Shown here one piece after another: positions 24,974 through 37,699 of a DNA stretch of 64,000 bases. The stretch is from Trichopria drosophilae (Eukaryota > Arthropoda > Insecta > Hymenoptera > Diapriidae). How positions within the stretch are numbered: the first letter of the stretch is position 1; every line of letters begins with the position of its first letter. The stretch spans positions 37,297,001-37,361,000 of the forward strand of contig CM059587.1 of the NCBI GenBank assembly GCA_030407085.1. The letters are read 5' to 3'. Made by a program: the position numbers and the translations under genes. The notes below the pieces were generated by a model that was not told the origin of the DNA, ran no database searches, and was given only the letters and a program-made list of their open reading frames with translations.

Positions 24974-25175
24974 CACTCTAAATTTCTTAAAATGAAAATG
25001 CAGCCACTTTCTGCTAAAAGTGACTTTTTCACTATTTCTAAAGTGATAATGTCACTTTATTAAAAGTGGATGGAAACATATCACTCTAATAAAGTGAAAT
25101 TTCCGCTTTATAAATAGTGAAAAAGTCACCATTATTAGAGAGTGACTCAATGTTCACTTTAAATAATTTAGAGTG
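24974..25175. mobile_element. MITE, 202 bp, TA target duplication, CACTCTAAATT termini
   Basis: The ends are inverted: CACTCTAAATTTCTTAAAAT on the left and CACTCTAAATTATTTAAAGT in reverse complement on the right. TA flanks both sides (24972-24973 and 25176-25177). The interior is a series of AAAGTGA and TCACTTT words. A TA duplication fits the Tc1/mariner superfamily. It is non-coding and related to 55313-55510. Confidence 0.8.
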
Positions 25176-25576
25176 TAACATTTGAATGAATAGTACGAAC
25201 CTATATAGACATACATACATGTAGAAAAAGAATTATTACGGTTACTAAACATGTTATCTTAATAATCAAGATTTTTCATATAGAACCAACTATTCGGTTT
25301 ATTTTTGAAACAATATAAATTATTGGTATTAGGCTTTTGCTTATTCTAAGTAATATCACGACAAACCTCATATTTATCAGCACAACAAAATTTTTTTCTT
25401 TTTGTAGATATAAAAAAATGTTCAAGACACTTTTATGTTTCCGAATTTACTATCATACATTCGAAATATTTTCTGTAAAAAATATTTCATGAAACTTTAA
25501 GAAAAAAGTAGGAAACAAGTTTCATAAAAGTTAGGATAAAGTGTTTCATGAAAGTTCTTAAAGACTTTTCATGTGT

Positions 25577-25648
25577 TATTAAATTTAAGAAACTTTTATT
25601 AAATTTCAAGAATTTATATTAAATTTCAGACATTTTTATTAAATTTAC
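25577..25648 (+). repeat. Short minisatellite, unit about 20-21 bp
   Basis: TTATTAAATTTCAAGAA-type units occur four times in a row. Confidence 0.75.
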
Positions 25649-25649
25649 A

Positions 25650-26520
25650 TTGCCTAGTCGTCCCAATAACCCTCTATAACCTGCGATTCTCATTTTTTAA
25701 ATAAATTTCCTGTAGGTTAATTTGTATTTATGATTCTTTATATATTAACATTGAATATAAGAGAAAAAGATATGTATTTTTATGAATTACATATTTACCT
25801 GCAAGTTTATTAAAAAAATATTAAATTCACCAACAAACCATTTTTCATTAATCTCTTTCGCTTCTGATTTTTAAAATACTTTTCTGCAGGTTCAGATCTA
25901 TTTATTTTGTCAAAATATTAATATTAAGCGTGAAAGATATAAATACTTATTCATTTGAGTTTTATATTTATACGAGTCTATAATAGAAATAAGTAAATGC
26001 ATCCATTCGTCGTCAGAAAATGTTCATATATCTACTTCACTTCTAATTTTTTTTCATACCTTTAGATTCTCTTCTATTTACTTTATACATTTATATATCC
26101 TTTATATATTTACATTAAGTTTCATGGAAATAGATATGTACTTACACTGATGACGTATGTATCACGTAAGTGTACATAAACAAAATAAACTACACCCATT
26201 CATCGACAAAAGTTTTTCATGCACTTCCTTTGATTTATTTTGTTTAAATATCTTTCCCATGGGTTAATTTCTATTTATTATTGTTTATTTATTTACATTC
26301 GGTCTGACAGAAATAGATATGTATTTATATGGATGACTTGTCTACCAAGCAATCGTATATAAGAAAAATAACTAAAAATACCCTATTCATCGATAAGTGT
26401 TCCTCATACCCTCCCTTTAATTCATTTCTCTTAAAATACCTGTCTTTTTGGTTAAATTCTATTTTTTATCCGTTTTGGGATATTCTACTCCAAGCCAGCT
26501 ACCTTTATTTTATATAATGT
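25650..26520 (+). repeat. Degenerate tandem array, unit about 170-195 bp, about 4.5 copies
   Basis: Each unit contains GAAATAGATATGTATTTA-like, CATTCATCGACAAAA-like, TTTAATTCATTTT-like and GGTTAATTTCTATTTATT-like words in the same order. The first word begins near 25761, 25931, 26125 and 26308. Uneven spacing and clear divergence suggest an old array. It is not transcribed into a recognisable product. Confidence 0.7.
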
Positions 26521-27207
26521 TTGTTTTTTATGAGATTTTATGTTTTTTATATTATTTTGAGACATATGAGAAAACGTTTTTTTACAAATACCGGAGTGCC
26601 GCTCGAAAGCGATTAAAAGCTTAAAATTGCTTCCAAACGTTTTTTCTTTTTTTGGAATTACTTTTATTCTGTAAATTTAACCCAAAATAGCACAAAATTA
26701 TCTTCAAAATAAACAAAAAATCGTCTTGATACGATATTTTTTTATGGAAATATGCGCAGTTGATTCGGACGCGTAGTTGTATAAAGATAATTAATTACAT
26801 AATCAAGACATTAAATACAGGGGTATTAAAGATTAATAGCCGCCGATTTATGTCGAAATCAATCGGTAATATCTTAGATAAAAATGATGTATATGCGTAA
26901 AAGAATGTTATACATATCAATCGTGTAACATTCACAAAACTAAGTAAAATTTACATATATTACATAATCGCTGTGGTAGGAAATTATAGATATTATCTCA
27001 TTAGTAGCTAACCTGAGTAGTATACAACGGTATACCTTCAAACTATCTACAAACTAGCCAGTAATTAGATTTACTTAGAAATGAAATCCAGTTTCTAGAC
27101 AGTTTCTGTCAAGTCCACTTATCTTACGAGTTTAGGTTAGGTTAAATCACGTAATTATGTAAAAAAGTTTTAAATAACGGAATTATCTAAATCGTGGATA
27201 GTAAAAC

Positions 27208-27402
27208 GGCTGGGGAACAAAGTTCCGAAAATCAACACACCGAAAGGTCAAAATTTCGATATAGTACGGCTCCAACGTGGCTTTTTTCAGTTTGTCATTG
27301 AAAATTTGGCAAAAAGAAAGCAAATTAAAATACCTTGGATTCACGCAATATCGAAATTTTAGCCTTTCGGGGTTTTGATTTTCGGAACTTTGTTCACCGG
27401 CC
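27208..27402. mobile_element. MITE, 195 bp, exact 8-bp target duplication
   Basis: AGTAAAAC flanks both ends (27200-27207 and 27403-27410). Termini are GGCTGGGGAACAAAGTTCCG and, in reverse complement, GGCCGGTGAACAAAGTTCCG. The inverted arms run about 60 bp, to AAATTTCGATAT. An 8-bp duplication fits hAT-type transposition. There is no coding content. Confidence 0.9.
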
Positions 27403-28379
27403 AGTAAAACTAGACAAAATATATAACAAATGTTATATTTTAATTAAACATTACATAAGGTAATCATTATGGCCTAACACAATCACCGATTTGTCAGAGG
27501 TGTTAAAGTCTTGAGAATTGTGACCATGAGGTAAATAATGTAGATATGCAAGATGTTATAGACGTAATTAATGTTAGAAGTGATAATAATCATAAATATT
27601 ACCCTAATAACTATGATAGTGGCATTCAGGTTAGTGATGAACAAGCTGGTCAATAGTGAAAATCTTTCGGAGAAGCCCAATATACATATTCTTTGGCTAA
27701 TCCAATTGAACGTTTATCTACGATTCTATTATTTTTTTATAAAATGAAAATGTTTAGTTGCTTATTTATTTCTTCAACAACATATTAAATAAATAATGTC
27801 GCAAGTGCAATGTTAAACACTTCTTCAACTTCCTGTTGATATTTCTAACCAGTGACCCAAAAACCGTTTGGGTTCCGTTCGCCCAATGTTTTGATCTGCA
27901 GAGTAGTAATGTGCAGTAGTTACGGACCGTTTAAGGTAAGACCGTTACGGTAAGAAATTTGACGAGCACAAGAAAATTATCATTTAGGGCAATACTTTTT
28001 TTTTTCCTGGTCGTGTTACATTTTTTCCCATAAAGTAGAAGTTATAAACATTATTTCAAGCCATTATTGAACCACTTATCTCATCTCTATCAAAACATAT
28101 ATGCCTCCTCAAACATTGCAATAAACGACGTTTTTCGAACTTTGACCACATATTTCTTGGAAACAAGAGTTAATAAAAAAATCTTCATTGTTGGATTCGG
28201 ATTCAACGACTCAAAATTGAGAAAGATTAGCTATTTCTACCTCCGAAAGATTAAATTGCTTCAATTTTCTCGACCAGTGAAATCGTAGTATAAATATACT
28301 AATCTTTATAGTAATAACAATGGAATTTACCTATATTATTATTATAGTTCATTTTGTTTTCTCGGCCACTAATTAAGAT

Positions 28380-28516
28380 AATTATGAATTCGTAAATGAA
28401 GAAGTAATGGTTGTCTGGTCCGTTGACTAAAAACCAAATTTAATTAGACGTTTCGGCCTAAATGTTACGAGAACGGGCTGAACAACAATTACTTCTTCAT
28501 TGACGAATTCCTAATT
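28380..28516. other. 35-bp inverted repeat (hairpin)
   Basis: AATTCGTAAATGAAGAAGTA (28387 on) pairs with TACTTCTTCATTGACGAATT (up to 28509), within 35-bp arms at 28380-28414 and 28482-28516. The spacer of 67 bases contains ACGTTTCGGCCTAAATG. It may be a small foldback, and it overlaps the 5' part of the acidic open frame. Confidence 0.6.
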
Positions 28517-28747
28517 ATTGACAATGGAAGGGATTATGATGCATATTCAAGTAATGTTGATAGAAGCGTTATCATGAGCGAAGAAGATGTTGATGAAAAT
28601 GGGATTGATGAAAATGAAAACGACAGTGAGAGTGATACTGAAAGCTATATCAACAAGCAAGTTTCCGAAATTGACCGAATTCGAGAACGAGTAGTTAATT
28701 CCCGAATTTCCGAAAGTTGTATTAAAAAAATTAATATGTATATTTGA
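28448..28747 (+). pseudogene. Acidic open frame, possible remnant of a transposon or orphan protein
   Basis: This frame stays open for 99 codons between TAG at 28445 and TGA at 28745. The first ATG is at 28574 and gives 57 residues. The part after that ATG is dominated by Asp, Glu, Asn and Ser (MSEEDVDENGIDENEND), then a basic-acidic helix-like part (QVSEIDRIRERVVNSRISES). The composition is unlike the random AT-rich frames around it. Such an acidic leader followed by an RxRxxVxxSRxxES segment recalls the N-terminal parts of some transposon proteins, but I cannot assign a family. It appears to run on, frameshifted, into 28744-28932. It may be a pseudogene or chance. Confidence 0.3.
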
Positions 28748-28934
28748 TACTGTATATTTCAATACAGGGTATTGCCTCAAATTTTCAGATATTCAAGAAC
28801 TTTATTAAAAATAAGTTCAGTCTGATGCAATACTACGTTAGTGCATTTACTTTACATTGCGTAGGGATAGCAGAAGGTTTAAATTCAGGTGTTAATGAAT
28901 TACTGCATATGGATCATAAATTAAATTGTTAATG

Positions 28935-31900
28935 GAGTATACAATTTTAATTAACAAAGACCACCATTTTATAAATTTAGGGCTAAAACATCCTGGCCTA
29001 ATGTTGGTGAAGTTCACACGAACCTTCTATCGAAATTGCAAGCTGAAATCGGTAGATGAGTGTTTACCCAAAACTGAGTGACCTGTATTATTCCTAAACA
29101 TTGATTACATATTTGAGTGCATATTCTCTGTAGTAGTAAATCAAAATATACAAACATAATACGAAAATTAATATAAACATTCACTAGCCATTAAGCACAG
29201 TTCTATTTCTAATTTAACTACTAATAAAACGGACATATACTAGAGGGTGTACTTGAATATTAACTAAGAATTAGATAAAAATTGGATGTTTTTCTACTAG
29301 GGTGTCACTTTTTGTATTTGTTAGGATGTTATTTAATGAAATAGTAAAATGTAAATGTTTAAGACTTTGTTTTATGAAATTAAAGCAGCATTTGGCAAAC
29401 TCAACTATATCGAAGCTCCTAAGATGCTTCCTTTTATTTCATAAATAAATACCAACGAACTGGGTAGTTGGAAAATATTCAAGTTTGCAGGATTTTCTAT
29501 ATATCTAAGCTATCAAATAATGATTCTTAATATTAATATTTTACTGCTTAATATCAAAGATCAACTTTTCAGTTTGTTTTCCCTGAGAAAAGAGGCATTT
29601 CTTCGGACGTTGCATTCAAAATTATGCAATGGTACGTAAAATCGCAATTTACGCATTCTAGAACTATAAGTAGTATATAATGCTACAAGTGCACAACTGT
29701 ACACACTGCAGGAGATACGTACGATATTTGAAGCACCGGCCTTCTATACGTGATACAATGACAACCACTGCGTGAAATGCCACTTTATACACTTGTGGCA
29801 CAATGGTCTATTTTATTATAAGGTATATAGATTTGATTTTAGGCATTTCTGGGAGCATGTAAACTACCATTATTTTGCAATTTTCGCTAGTGCGTAAAAT
29901 TCTCAGCAAAACTCGAGGTTGCATACAAACAACTTTATCGTATTGATCTCACGCGTTGCGTAACATCTTACTTTACGCACTAGTAGTAAAATACACTATT
30001 CAAAAAATTCATCTCCAACATTATGAAATAATAAATCCATAAAAAAGGCATATTCGTGAAAGTATTACATGCGTTCCAATACGCTGGAATGAAATTACAT
30101 TAATTAATTTAAATGTACGTCAATCAATAAATTAAAAAATATGCAAAGCAACAAAAACTCTTTCGGTAATAACCGTTTATTTGGGCAATATTTTTCGCAA
30201 AAATAGGTGGATTTGCCTAAATATTCGCGGAGCTGGAAAAGTTAAACACCCCTGGTGCTTTCGCAATGTTGACATCCTACTCTTAATGTACCTAAGCCAA
30301 AAAATGCTTGAATAGACAGAAAATATTTATATAGTGATATAGAAGATGATAATGAAAGAGTCGATTTCTTCAAAAGTTGGAATTTGGCCAAATCTTTTGA
30401 AGAAGTTGCATCTGTTTGGTAATAAGACTTGGTAATCTGCGCATGACGTAACATGAAACCGAAATTTGTAGAACAACCTTTTTGAAAAGAGTTGTTTTTC
30501 GAAAAATATTGTGCATAGAATCAAAATCAAAGTTACCGACCAACAACTAAATTATGACATGTTTTTCGATAACGTCAGCGAAAATTGTAGACAATCAGTA
30601 ACTTTCTCATTTTTAACGGTGAGGCTGGAATTAAATGATCATTGCATTCCGTACGTAACATAAAAATAGCTAGAAGAGGCATTTTTCGAGTACACAACTT
30701 CAAATATCTCAAAATTCTGACATGGGATCCGTTTTGATCTCGGATTCAGATTCCACGCATAATTGCTTTGGACATGACCAACAATTTCTCATCAACATCC
30801 AAGACTTGCCATTTTGTAGACTAGCGATACTTCGTATGACTATGAATAACAAACATACCAATGGTGAACTGATGATATCATCCAAGTCGTAATGTGGTAA
30901 TTTTACAGAAACTAAGGACGAATTGTAGTCATTATAATAAGTAGAAAATTTCAATTTCTTTCAATACCTTTCTAAAGGCTGAATTTCAATCCTTCCTCGA
31001 GCGTACGAAACTAAATTCCTATCATAATATTTCAGGACTGAGATTAAACTACTCCACTCAAACCAATTTAAAAATAGACATATCAATTTCCATTAATAAT
31101 AATTGACTACCGTCGATAAATATCGTTTTAACTAGGACTGCGGATCAGCTTAGGCCTGAAACTATAGACAGGTTCGAAGACTACTACAATTTCCAAAATA
31201 AACCTCGAAACGAAGCATTACCCGTAAGGTAATGGCACGCAACCCCAGTGCACCCGTATTAACGTTGGATTATGTCGGTATGCCTAAAAGCTCAATTATG
31301 CCGGCACCAACCCGATATTGTATGCAGAAGTATAGAAGGCGCATACATCAGCGTTAAATATTCTATCGAATTAGGTTGGTATACGCATAAAGCCGATGCC
31401 GTGATGGTTATCTTCCTAAAATATGTAAACATGCTTCCCCAGCGTTAAATATACAACTACATTATGATAAAAAAGAAGTAATTGCGCCTGCGTACCAAAC
31501 GACTCGTATCTTGATGCGCACCCAGCAAAATACATTCAGGTCCACTTTCGTTAATTAGGAATTACGTGCGGTGGACCACGAGCCGGAAATTATGTTCTTG
31601 ACACTCTTTTATCTATACGCAAGTTTCCGCGAACTTTAGGGCAGGTTAAAAGAGACACGAAAGCTCGGAGATTTCGCCAGTCGTATATTAACAGCAAAGG
31701 GACATCCTTCACTTTCGCGTTTCTAACGTAGGAGACGTCATCATCAAACGAAAAGTTTTTGCACTCGGGAACATCAAATTCATCGTTGATTCGTTGGAAA
31801 AATTTCCAAGTCAACGTTTTCCGTCAAAAACATTGGCGAAAGTTTCGAACGTCTTGCAAAGCCGAAACTTTGCTGGTTTCCTTGAAAACTTGAATAAAAT

Positions 31901-34900
31901 CGCGATATTCAACCTTGTCCAATATTTCCGGCTAATCCCTCGGATTCGAAATATAAAAGCGGCTATATGTCCGTAATCGCACGAAATATGGAAATTCGTT
32001 TAATGACGAGGCCATTAGGAATTGTGTAAGAACGGGAGCGTTCGATACTCTTCCGTTTGCACGATTACACTTACACAAATTCCTTTCGGCAAGTGTCCCT
32101 CGTATATTTATTTTAAGCCGCGACTTGTAAGCCGTTCGTACGTTGGCTAGATTATTGATTTTATGAACTGTACTGAATAAAGGTAAAAACTAGCTCTCAC
32201 ATGTCACCAATGTTAAAACGCCTAAAAGGTGGAGCGCATCGCGCGGCCTTTATCGCCATTGCAACGTAACAATTCAAGCGGACCTATTATAACTTTCGAT
32301 ACAAACCTTTTCGATACGCAATAACATTCTGGGTGTCCATTGTTCATCCCCAGGTATTATTCCTTTCATTCCCGATGACGCGTATTTCTACTTTTTTACG
32401 AGGTAAAATCGAGCAGCGTAATTACCCAACGTTTTCGTAAATCATTACTTTTACTATTCATTAGTTACTGTACTACAAAGGAACTGTCCGAATTTTATTT
32501 ACTGGATATAATATATCGTTACGTCATAGAATCCGTGCAATATAACTCCCTAAAATAATTGGAGAAAATTTCCTACGAGTCAATAAGAATTTAATCCTAT
32601 ATTAAATTAATTTTAATTCAGTCCAGTTTTTTATCCTTTGGACTCTTAGGGACATTTCTCGGTACTGCAATTCTAGATCGCGTTTCGTTGGTTAATATTG
32701 TTGTTAATTGCTCATATTTTATTGGCTCTGCTAATTACGAACTGTTTAACCTTTGGCTGGCAATAAAATTTCCACGATTTGTTTTAATATAAAAACACAA
32801 CAAACTGTAGAAATCATATTAAATTATTTGGATTACCTAACAATAGATTCATAACCAGTGACGGTGAAAATTCTCGACTAAAAAGTTTTAGGAATATTGA
32901 AAAAGTTTTAGCACATTTCTCTTAAGTTGTGGCTATGCCATTATCGGCTGTTCACGGTTTAATCCTGACAATTATATGATCTAATTATAGTACTGCCGGG
33001 TTATAAGGCAGTTTCTACGCTGTCCAACTACTACCTGTCAAAAGATTAAGTTTATCTCTCAAAATTGTGATTTAAGAACCGCAGTATCAAAGCACAAATT
33101 CAGGAGTATTGCAAAAATTGTGGCGATAAACTAAATGAGCACCTAATACCTTGCAACTTCTTACAGGAGACTAGTTAGGAGGCTAAAGAAAAAAAAAATC
33201 CATCCGATTTTATACACTAGACAAAGAAAAAACTTTTTAGATTATCTGTACTCTATATTCCCTGTATCCTACTTTGTTCAGATTCTTCGACAAAAATATG
33301 CTCAAAAACATAAAGACAGATTGCAATAGAAGTGGCAAATATATAATTAAAAAAACCGCATTCATGAATGCATTGATCTGAAAGCAAAACATTGGCGCCA
33401 AAAATAAAACGATTTCTGCGCAAATAAAGTGAGGCTAAACGGTTAAATTAGATTCGGAGAAACAATGATTGAACAATTGAATAGTTGAAAAATAGTGTAA
33501 GTGTACGCTAAGTGACTGAAAATGGCTACTGCTAATGAGTAACAGCCTTCAAAATGCCATGTACACCGACAAAAAATTTGCTGATTGTCCTAGGATAGAT
33601 TGCAAATGTAAACTTAAAAAAAAATTCTGATGTACTGAAATTTGAAATGTTTTTAGGAAAAGGTTGGAAATAATCAAGAATTTAGTAGATATTGTGAGCT
33701 GAAATGGATATAATCAACATGAACAGAAACAAAATCTTTTAAATGCTCCATCACGACCGTGAAATTTAATTTTCATTTCAGTGAATTTTGATACATTTTG
33801 TGATGACAAATGAAACCCCTTTTCCACTTTTTGACGTCAGTTTTTGAAGCACTTAAGGACAGCTGTGTTTATAAGGTGATAAATGTTGCATTGCTTATGT
33901 ATTTTTATCATGTTTTCTCCAGATTCGAAGAACTACGAATTATGTTACAGAACTTGCAGCTTACTGTAAATTCCGAACACTAGTTCCTAAATCTATACCG
34001 ACACATTCTTCCGGCATGCGTCCAATTTATATTGGAAGGAAGTAGTTCTTCTTCCTGACACTAGGCATGATGATGGCACTGGCGACATTATTGTTTCTCG
34101 ACAGTGGTGCACATCCTGCTTTTTTATTAGCGATCCTGTGATGCGTTATTCGACATTTATTGAGGAGGATAATCCTTATTTGAAATCAATAACACCAAAC
34201 ACTTTGAAATCCACCATTTTTATAACACAGGACATTATTTATAAATAGGTTAAAAAATAAAAAGATAATACGTATAAAATAAATGTTGAAAATTTATCTC
34301 CTGAAGGACTTTTAGTGCAGAAGCAATTAATTTTGGCTTAGCCATATTTGACGTCGCCACTTAGAATGTGGCAAACGTAATAACTTTTTAGTCGGAGAAT
34401 TTCATGTAATTCGCATACGAGATTTCACTTTAACTGTGCAAAATATTTTCCTTTAATTTTAAAAATCATATACCACAATATCGACGAAAAGTGGTATAAT
34501 GGAATATAAGGAGAAAACTCGATTTCGAAAGCTTAACATTATTTCTTACTGTGTCGCTACGGACTGTAAATAAGCACGTGTACAAAACAAATGATCAAAG
34601 CAAGCAAAACAAAAGAGCGCTTTGCCCTTCACGATAGAAAGCAACATAAAAGTTATAACAATAACTGCAAAGTAAATAGGTAACATGTACAATTCGTAGT
34701 TGAAATTGCAATGTAGTATTATAAAAGGTACAAAAATCCTTTGTACTCTTCGTTGGGGTTTAACTTGAATGACTAACATGACACTGCATAATTCATAAAC
34801 CTTTAATTGCCTTTTTAAAGTTTCCATATTTTTTCGCCCACAAATTTCTGCGAAATAGAAATTTTATCCCACGTTGTACAATGAAATTGTAAGGAATGTA

Positions 34901-37185
34901 TCCACACACCGAAAGAAATTAAGTATTGGGTTGACCTGTTTTTACCAGTATATTTCTTTATAGCTCCTTATTAAGTTGATTGGAAATTAACGAAGTATTG
35001 GTATATTTAAACTTTTATGAGTTCAATTCTGACATGAAATTTATCATTTTTGTTCCTCAGCTTTTTGCGTATAAAGGGCTATGTTATACGAGGTAGTGAA
35101 TTCATTCCCAGCAGAATTTAAATTTTACCAAATTTTTTTCAAGCTGCAGATCGCTATTTGTAACACGAGTTATGCAGAATATCGTCAAATTTACTAAATG
35201 ATTTACTTACATTAGTTATGTTTTTTATTGTATGTCAATTTTTCGGGCCACCAGATATATATAAAAGTTTATTCGTATTCGTAGATGGCGTAAAGATCTT
35301 TTCGTCTTTTCCGCAAGTCCTTTCTAAATTAATTAAAATAGAATATAAGTAAAACTGCGAGTACATATGGACTTGATGACTTTAAATAAGTGTATGGATT
35401 AGTTTTGTAGTTAAATATATATCTGTGTCATTTAAATGTTCCCCACAAAAATTCCTACTATTATAGATGTGTCCTTAGGCTAGGTCAAAATAATTCAGTA
35501 AAACACGTTTCACGTTTATAGTAATTTAAGTCGCAAAAATTAAATTAGTGCATCACGTTCGCCACAATCGATTCGCCAGTTTTTTTTAGAAATATCTTTT
35601 ATTCCCATCACGTTGAAATAATTAAATATTTAATTGATTTAGCTCTACATCTATTAGAGCGCACTAAATATTTTGTGTCATTAAAGAAAAGCTGTGAACA
35701 CGTTTTTTATTCATCTAAAGAAATGCGTAGCAAAGAGTAGGTCAATCCAACATTTAAACAATTTGACTAATTTTTTATTAGCTTTAATGTGTTATTTAAA
35801 TACTTTCTTCCTTTATGATCGAAGTTATTTTCATGGTTGATAGACAGTCAAGGTTTGACAAACCTTCAAAAACCGAGCATCCCCCTTTTTCTAATTCCGT
35901 TTAATATAACTTGCTATAAGATATTTTCGTTAAATCTAAACTAAAAACAAGTATTTCGATTTATACAACCGAAATTGGCTCACCAAGATGATCGACCAAA
36001 ACTGTTTGGTCCAAATTAAAAATAATTGATATCCTTAATCTAATGCAGATATGTAAGAATATTATAACAGAACAAAATGCCATAACAGTGCCACAATGTC
36101 ATCAAAGTCACGCGACTTCGAGGCATTCCGTTGTTATTCAGTTGGGTGTCTCCATCATATTTCAAACCTCCCTTTATTTTAACTATACTTGAATAACCGT
36201 TTGAAAACATCAGAAAGACTAAAGGAACTATTACTTACATTCTATCCATTAACGCGCATGCTTAATGGAATGAAGAGAAAACTTTAAAACGAAAGAAACA
36301 TGAAAGGAGTTAAAATAAGGGAAGGTATAATTTTTAAATAGGTGGCTGTTTTTGAAGCCAAGAACCTGTCTTGAAATAAAAACAGTGATCTACCAATCGA
36401 TAGCAAAAAATGTTTCCATCGTCTTTCAACGATGAGGAACAAGTTTTTTTTTCTAAACGCGGTCAAACATCTTTTTCGAATGACGGATAGTCGTTCTGTG
36501 TCAAGTGATACTTTTCCCGTCTTTTCGTCGATATACTTTAAGTCGCCAATTCACGCATATACTGACATCCAGATCTCCCCACTCAAACGATAACAGTTAC
36601 ATGTTCTTTCAGTTGATAATTTCATGTTTTTGTTTTTGTTTATTGCCTAGATCATTGCAACGATCGTTAAAATAAAAAAAAAGATTTAGGGTGATCGTAG
36701 GAACGATATAAAAGGGGAACTTAATAGAAGTCAGAATATTAAGGTAATGACTTTGATCAGAAAAGCAAACAGCCATTGTTTGAATAGATTTTCTAATCGA
36801 TATATGAAGACGTAAATTGTTTAAATCTCATATTATTTCATACAATTTTTAAATCTTGACAATTTACTGCAGTCCAGAGCTATCAAATTATTTGATAATG
36901 TATCTAGTGGTATAATTATTTAAAAAAGGAGGGACGATTTTCCCTGATGTTAAATCTCTTACACAAAACGATATTCTGACGATTTAACCTCGAAAACGAT
37001 TTTTACCTCTTACTTTTGAAGGAGAAGAAGCCTCGCTCCCCCTTTAACCTTTATATAAATATACCAGTAATAAGAAGCGGTAGAATAAAAACTATAACAA
37101 TTAATTTATTTACTTATTATTAACATACGGACCAAATGGTCCTTCACCATTTGAAGCATACATTTTTCCTTACGCGGAAAACGGC
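28935..37185. other. Long AT-rich stretch, no gene recognised
   Basis: Over 8 kb with no coding frame that I can support. About 31100-32450 is richer in GC and CpG and lacks the poly-A/T texture of its surroundings, so it may hold conserved non-coding sequence or an untranslated exon. About 29640-29990 has several TTACGCA or TGCGTAA words, without clean element borders. Confidence 0.4.
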
Positions 37186-37188
37186 TGA

Positions 37189-37690
37189 AAATCGTTACTC
37201 GGGGGTTTTCGGGGTCGCTGATTACGAATCTGAACTCAGATTTTCAAAATTCAATATGGCGGATCCAAAATGGCGGACCGAAATGTGAAAAATCTACTTG
37301 ATCGACTGATGAAACTGGAATTATTGTCTCCATTTTTTTTTTGTATTTTTTTTTATATTTTGTTGTATTTTTAGGCAATGTTATTTATTTTCGGAAAATA
37401 ATTTAGAACTAAACGACGAATACAGGTGAGTTTTACAGCCGCGAACTATGACATTTTAACATTCGGGTATGCCATATTGAATTCGCCATTTTGAATATTG
37501 AAAATTTGCGTTCAGATTCGTAATCAGCGACCCCGAAAACCCCCGAGTACCCAATTTCATATCAATCAAGTAACTTTTCCACATTTCGGTCCGCCATTTT
37601 GGATCCGCTATATTGAATTTTGAAAATCTGAGTTCAGATTCGTAATCAGCGACCCCAAAAATCCCCGAGTACCCAGTTTCGTCAGGTTTG
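37189..37690. repeat. One direct and two inverted tandem copies of the 121-bp module
   Basis: The plus-strand copy (about 37189-37310) has TTTTCGGGGTCGCTGATTAC, GAATCTGAACTCAGATTTTC, AATATGGCGGATCC and AAAATGGCGGACC. Two inverted units follow, with AGATTCGTAATCAGCGACCC at 37515 and 37636, 121 bp apart. The left and right copies face each other, so the block can fold back. Confidence 0.8.
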
Positions 37691-37699
37691 AGTGACGTT

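Noticed and set aside
29640..29990. Cluster of TGCGTAA/TTACGCA words considered as a MITE
   Set aside because: The words do not line up into terminal inverted repeats with a target duplication.
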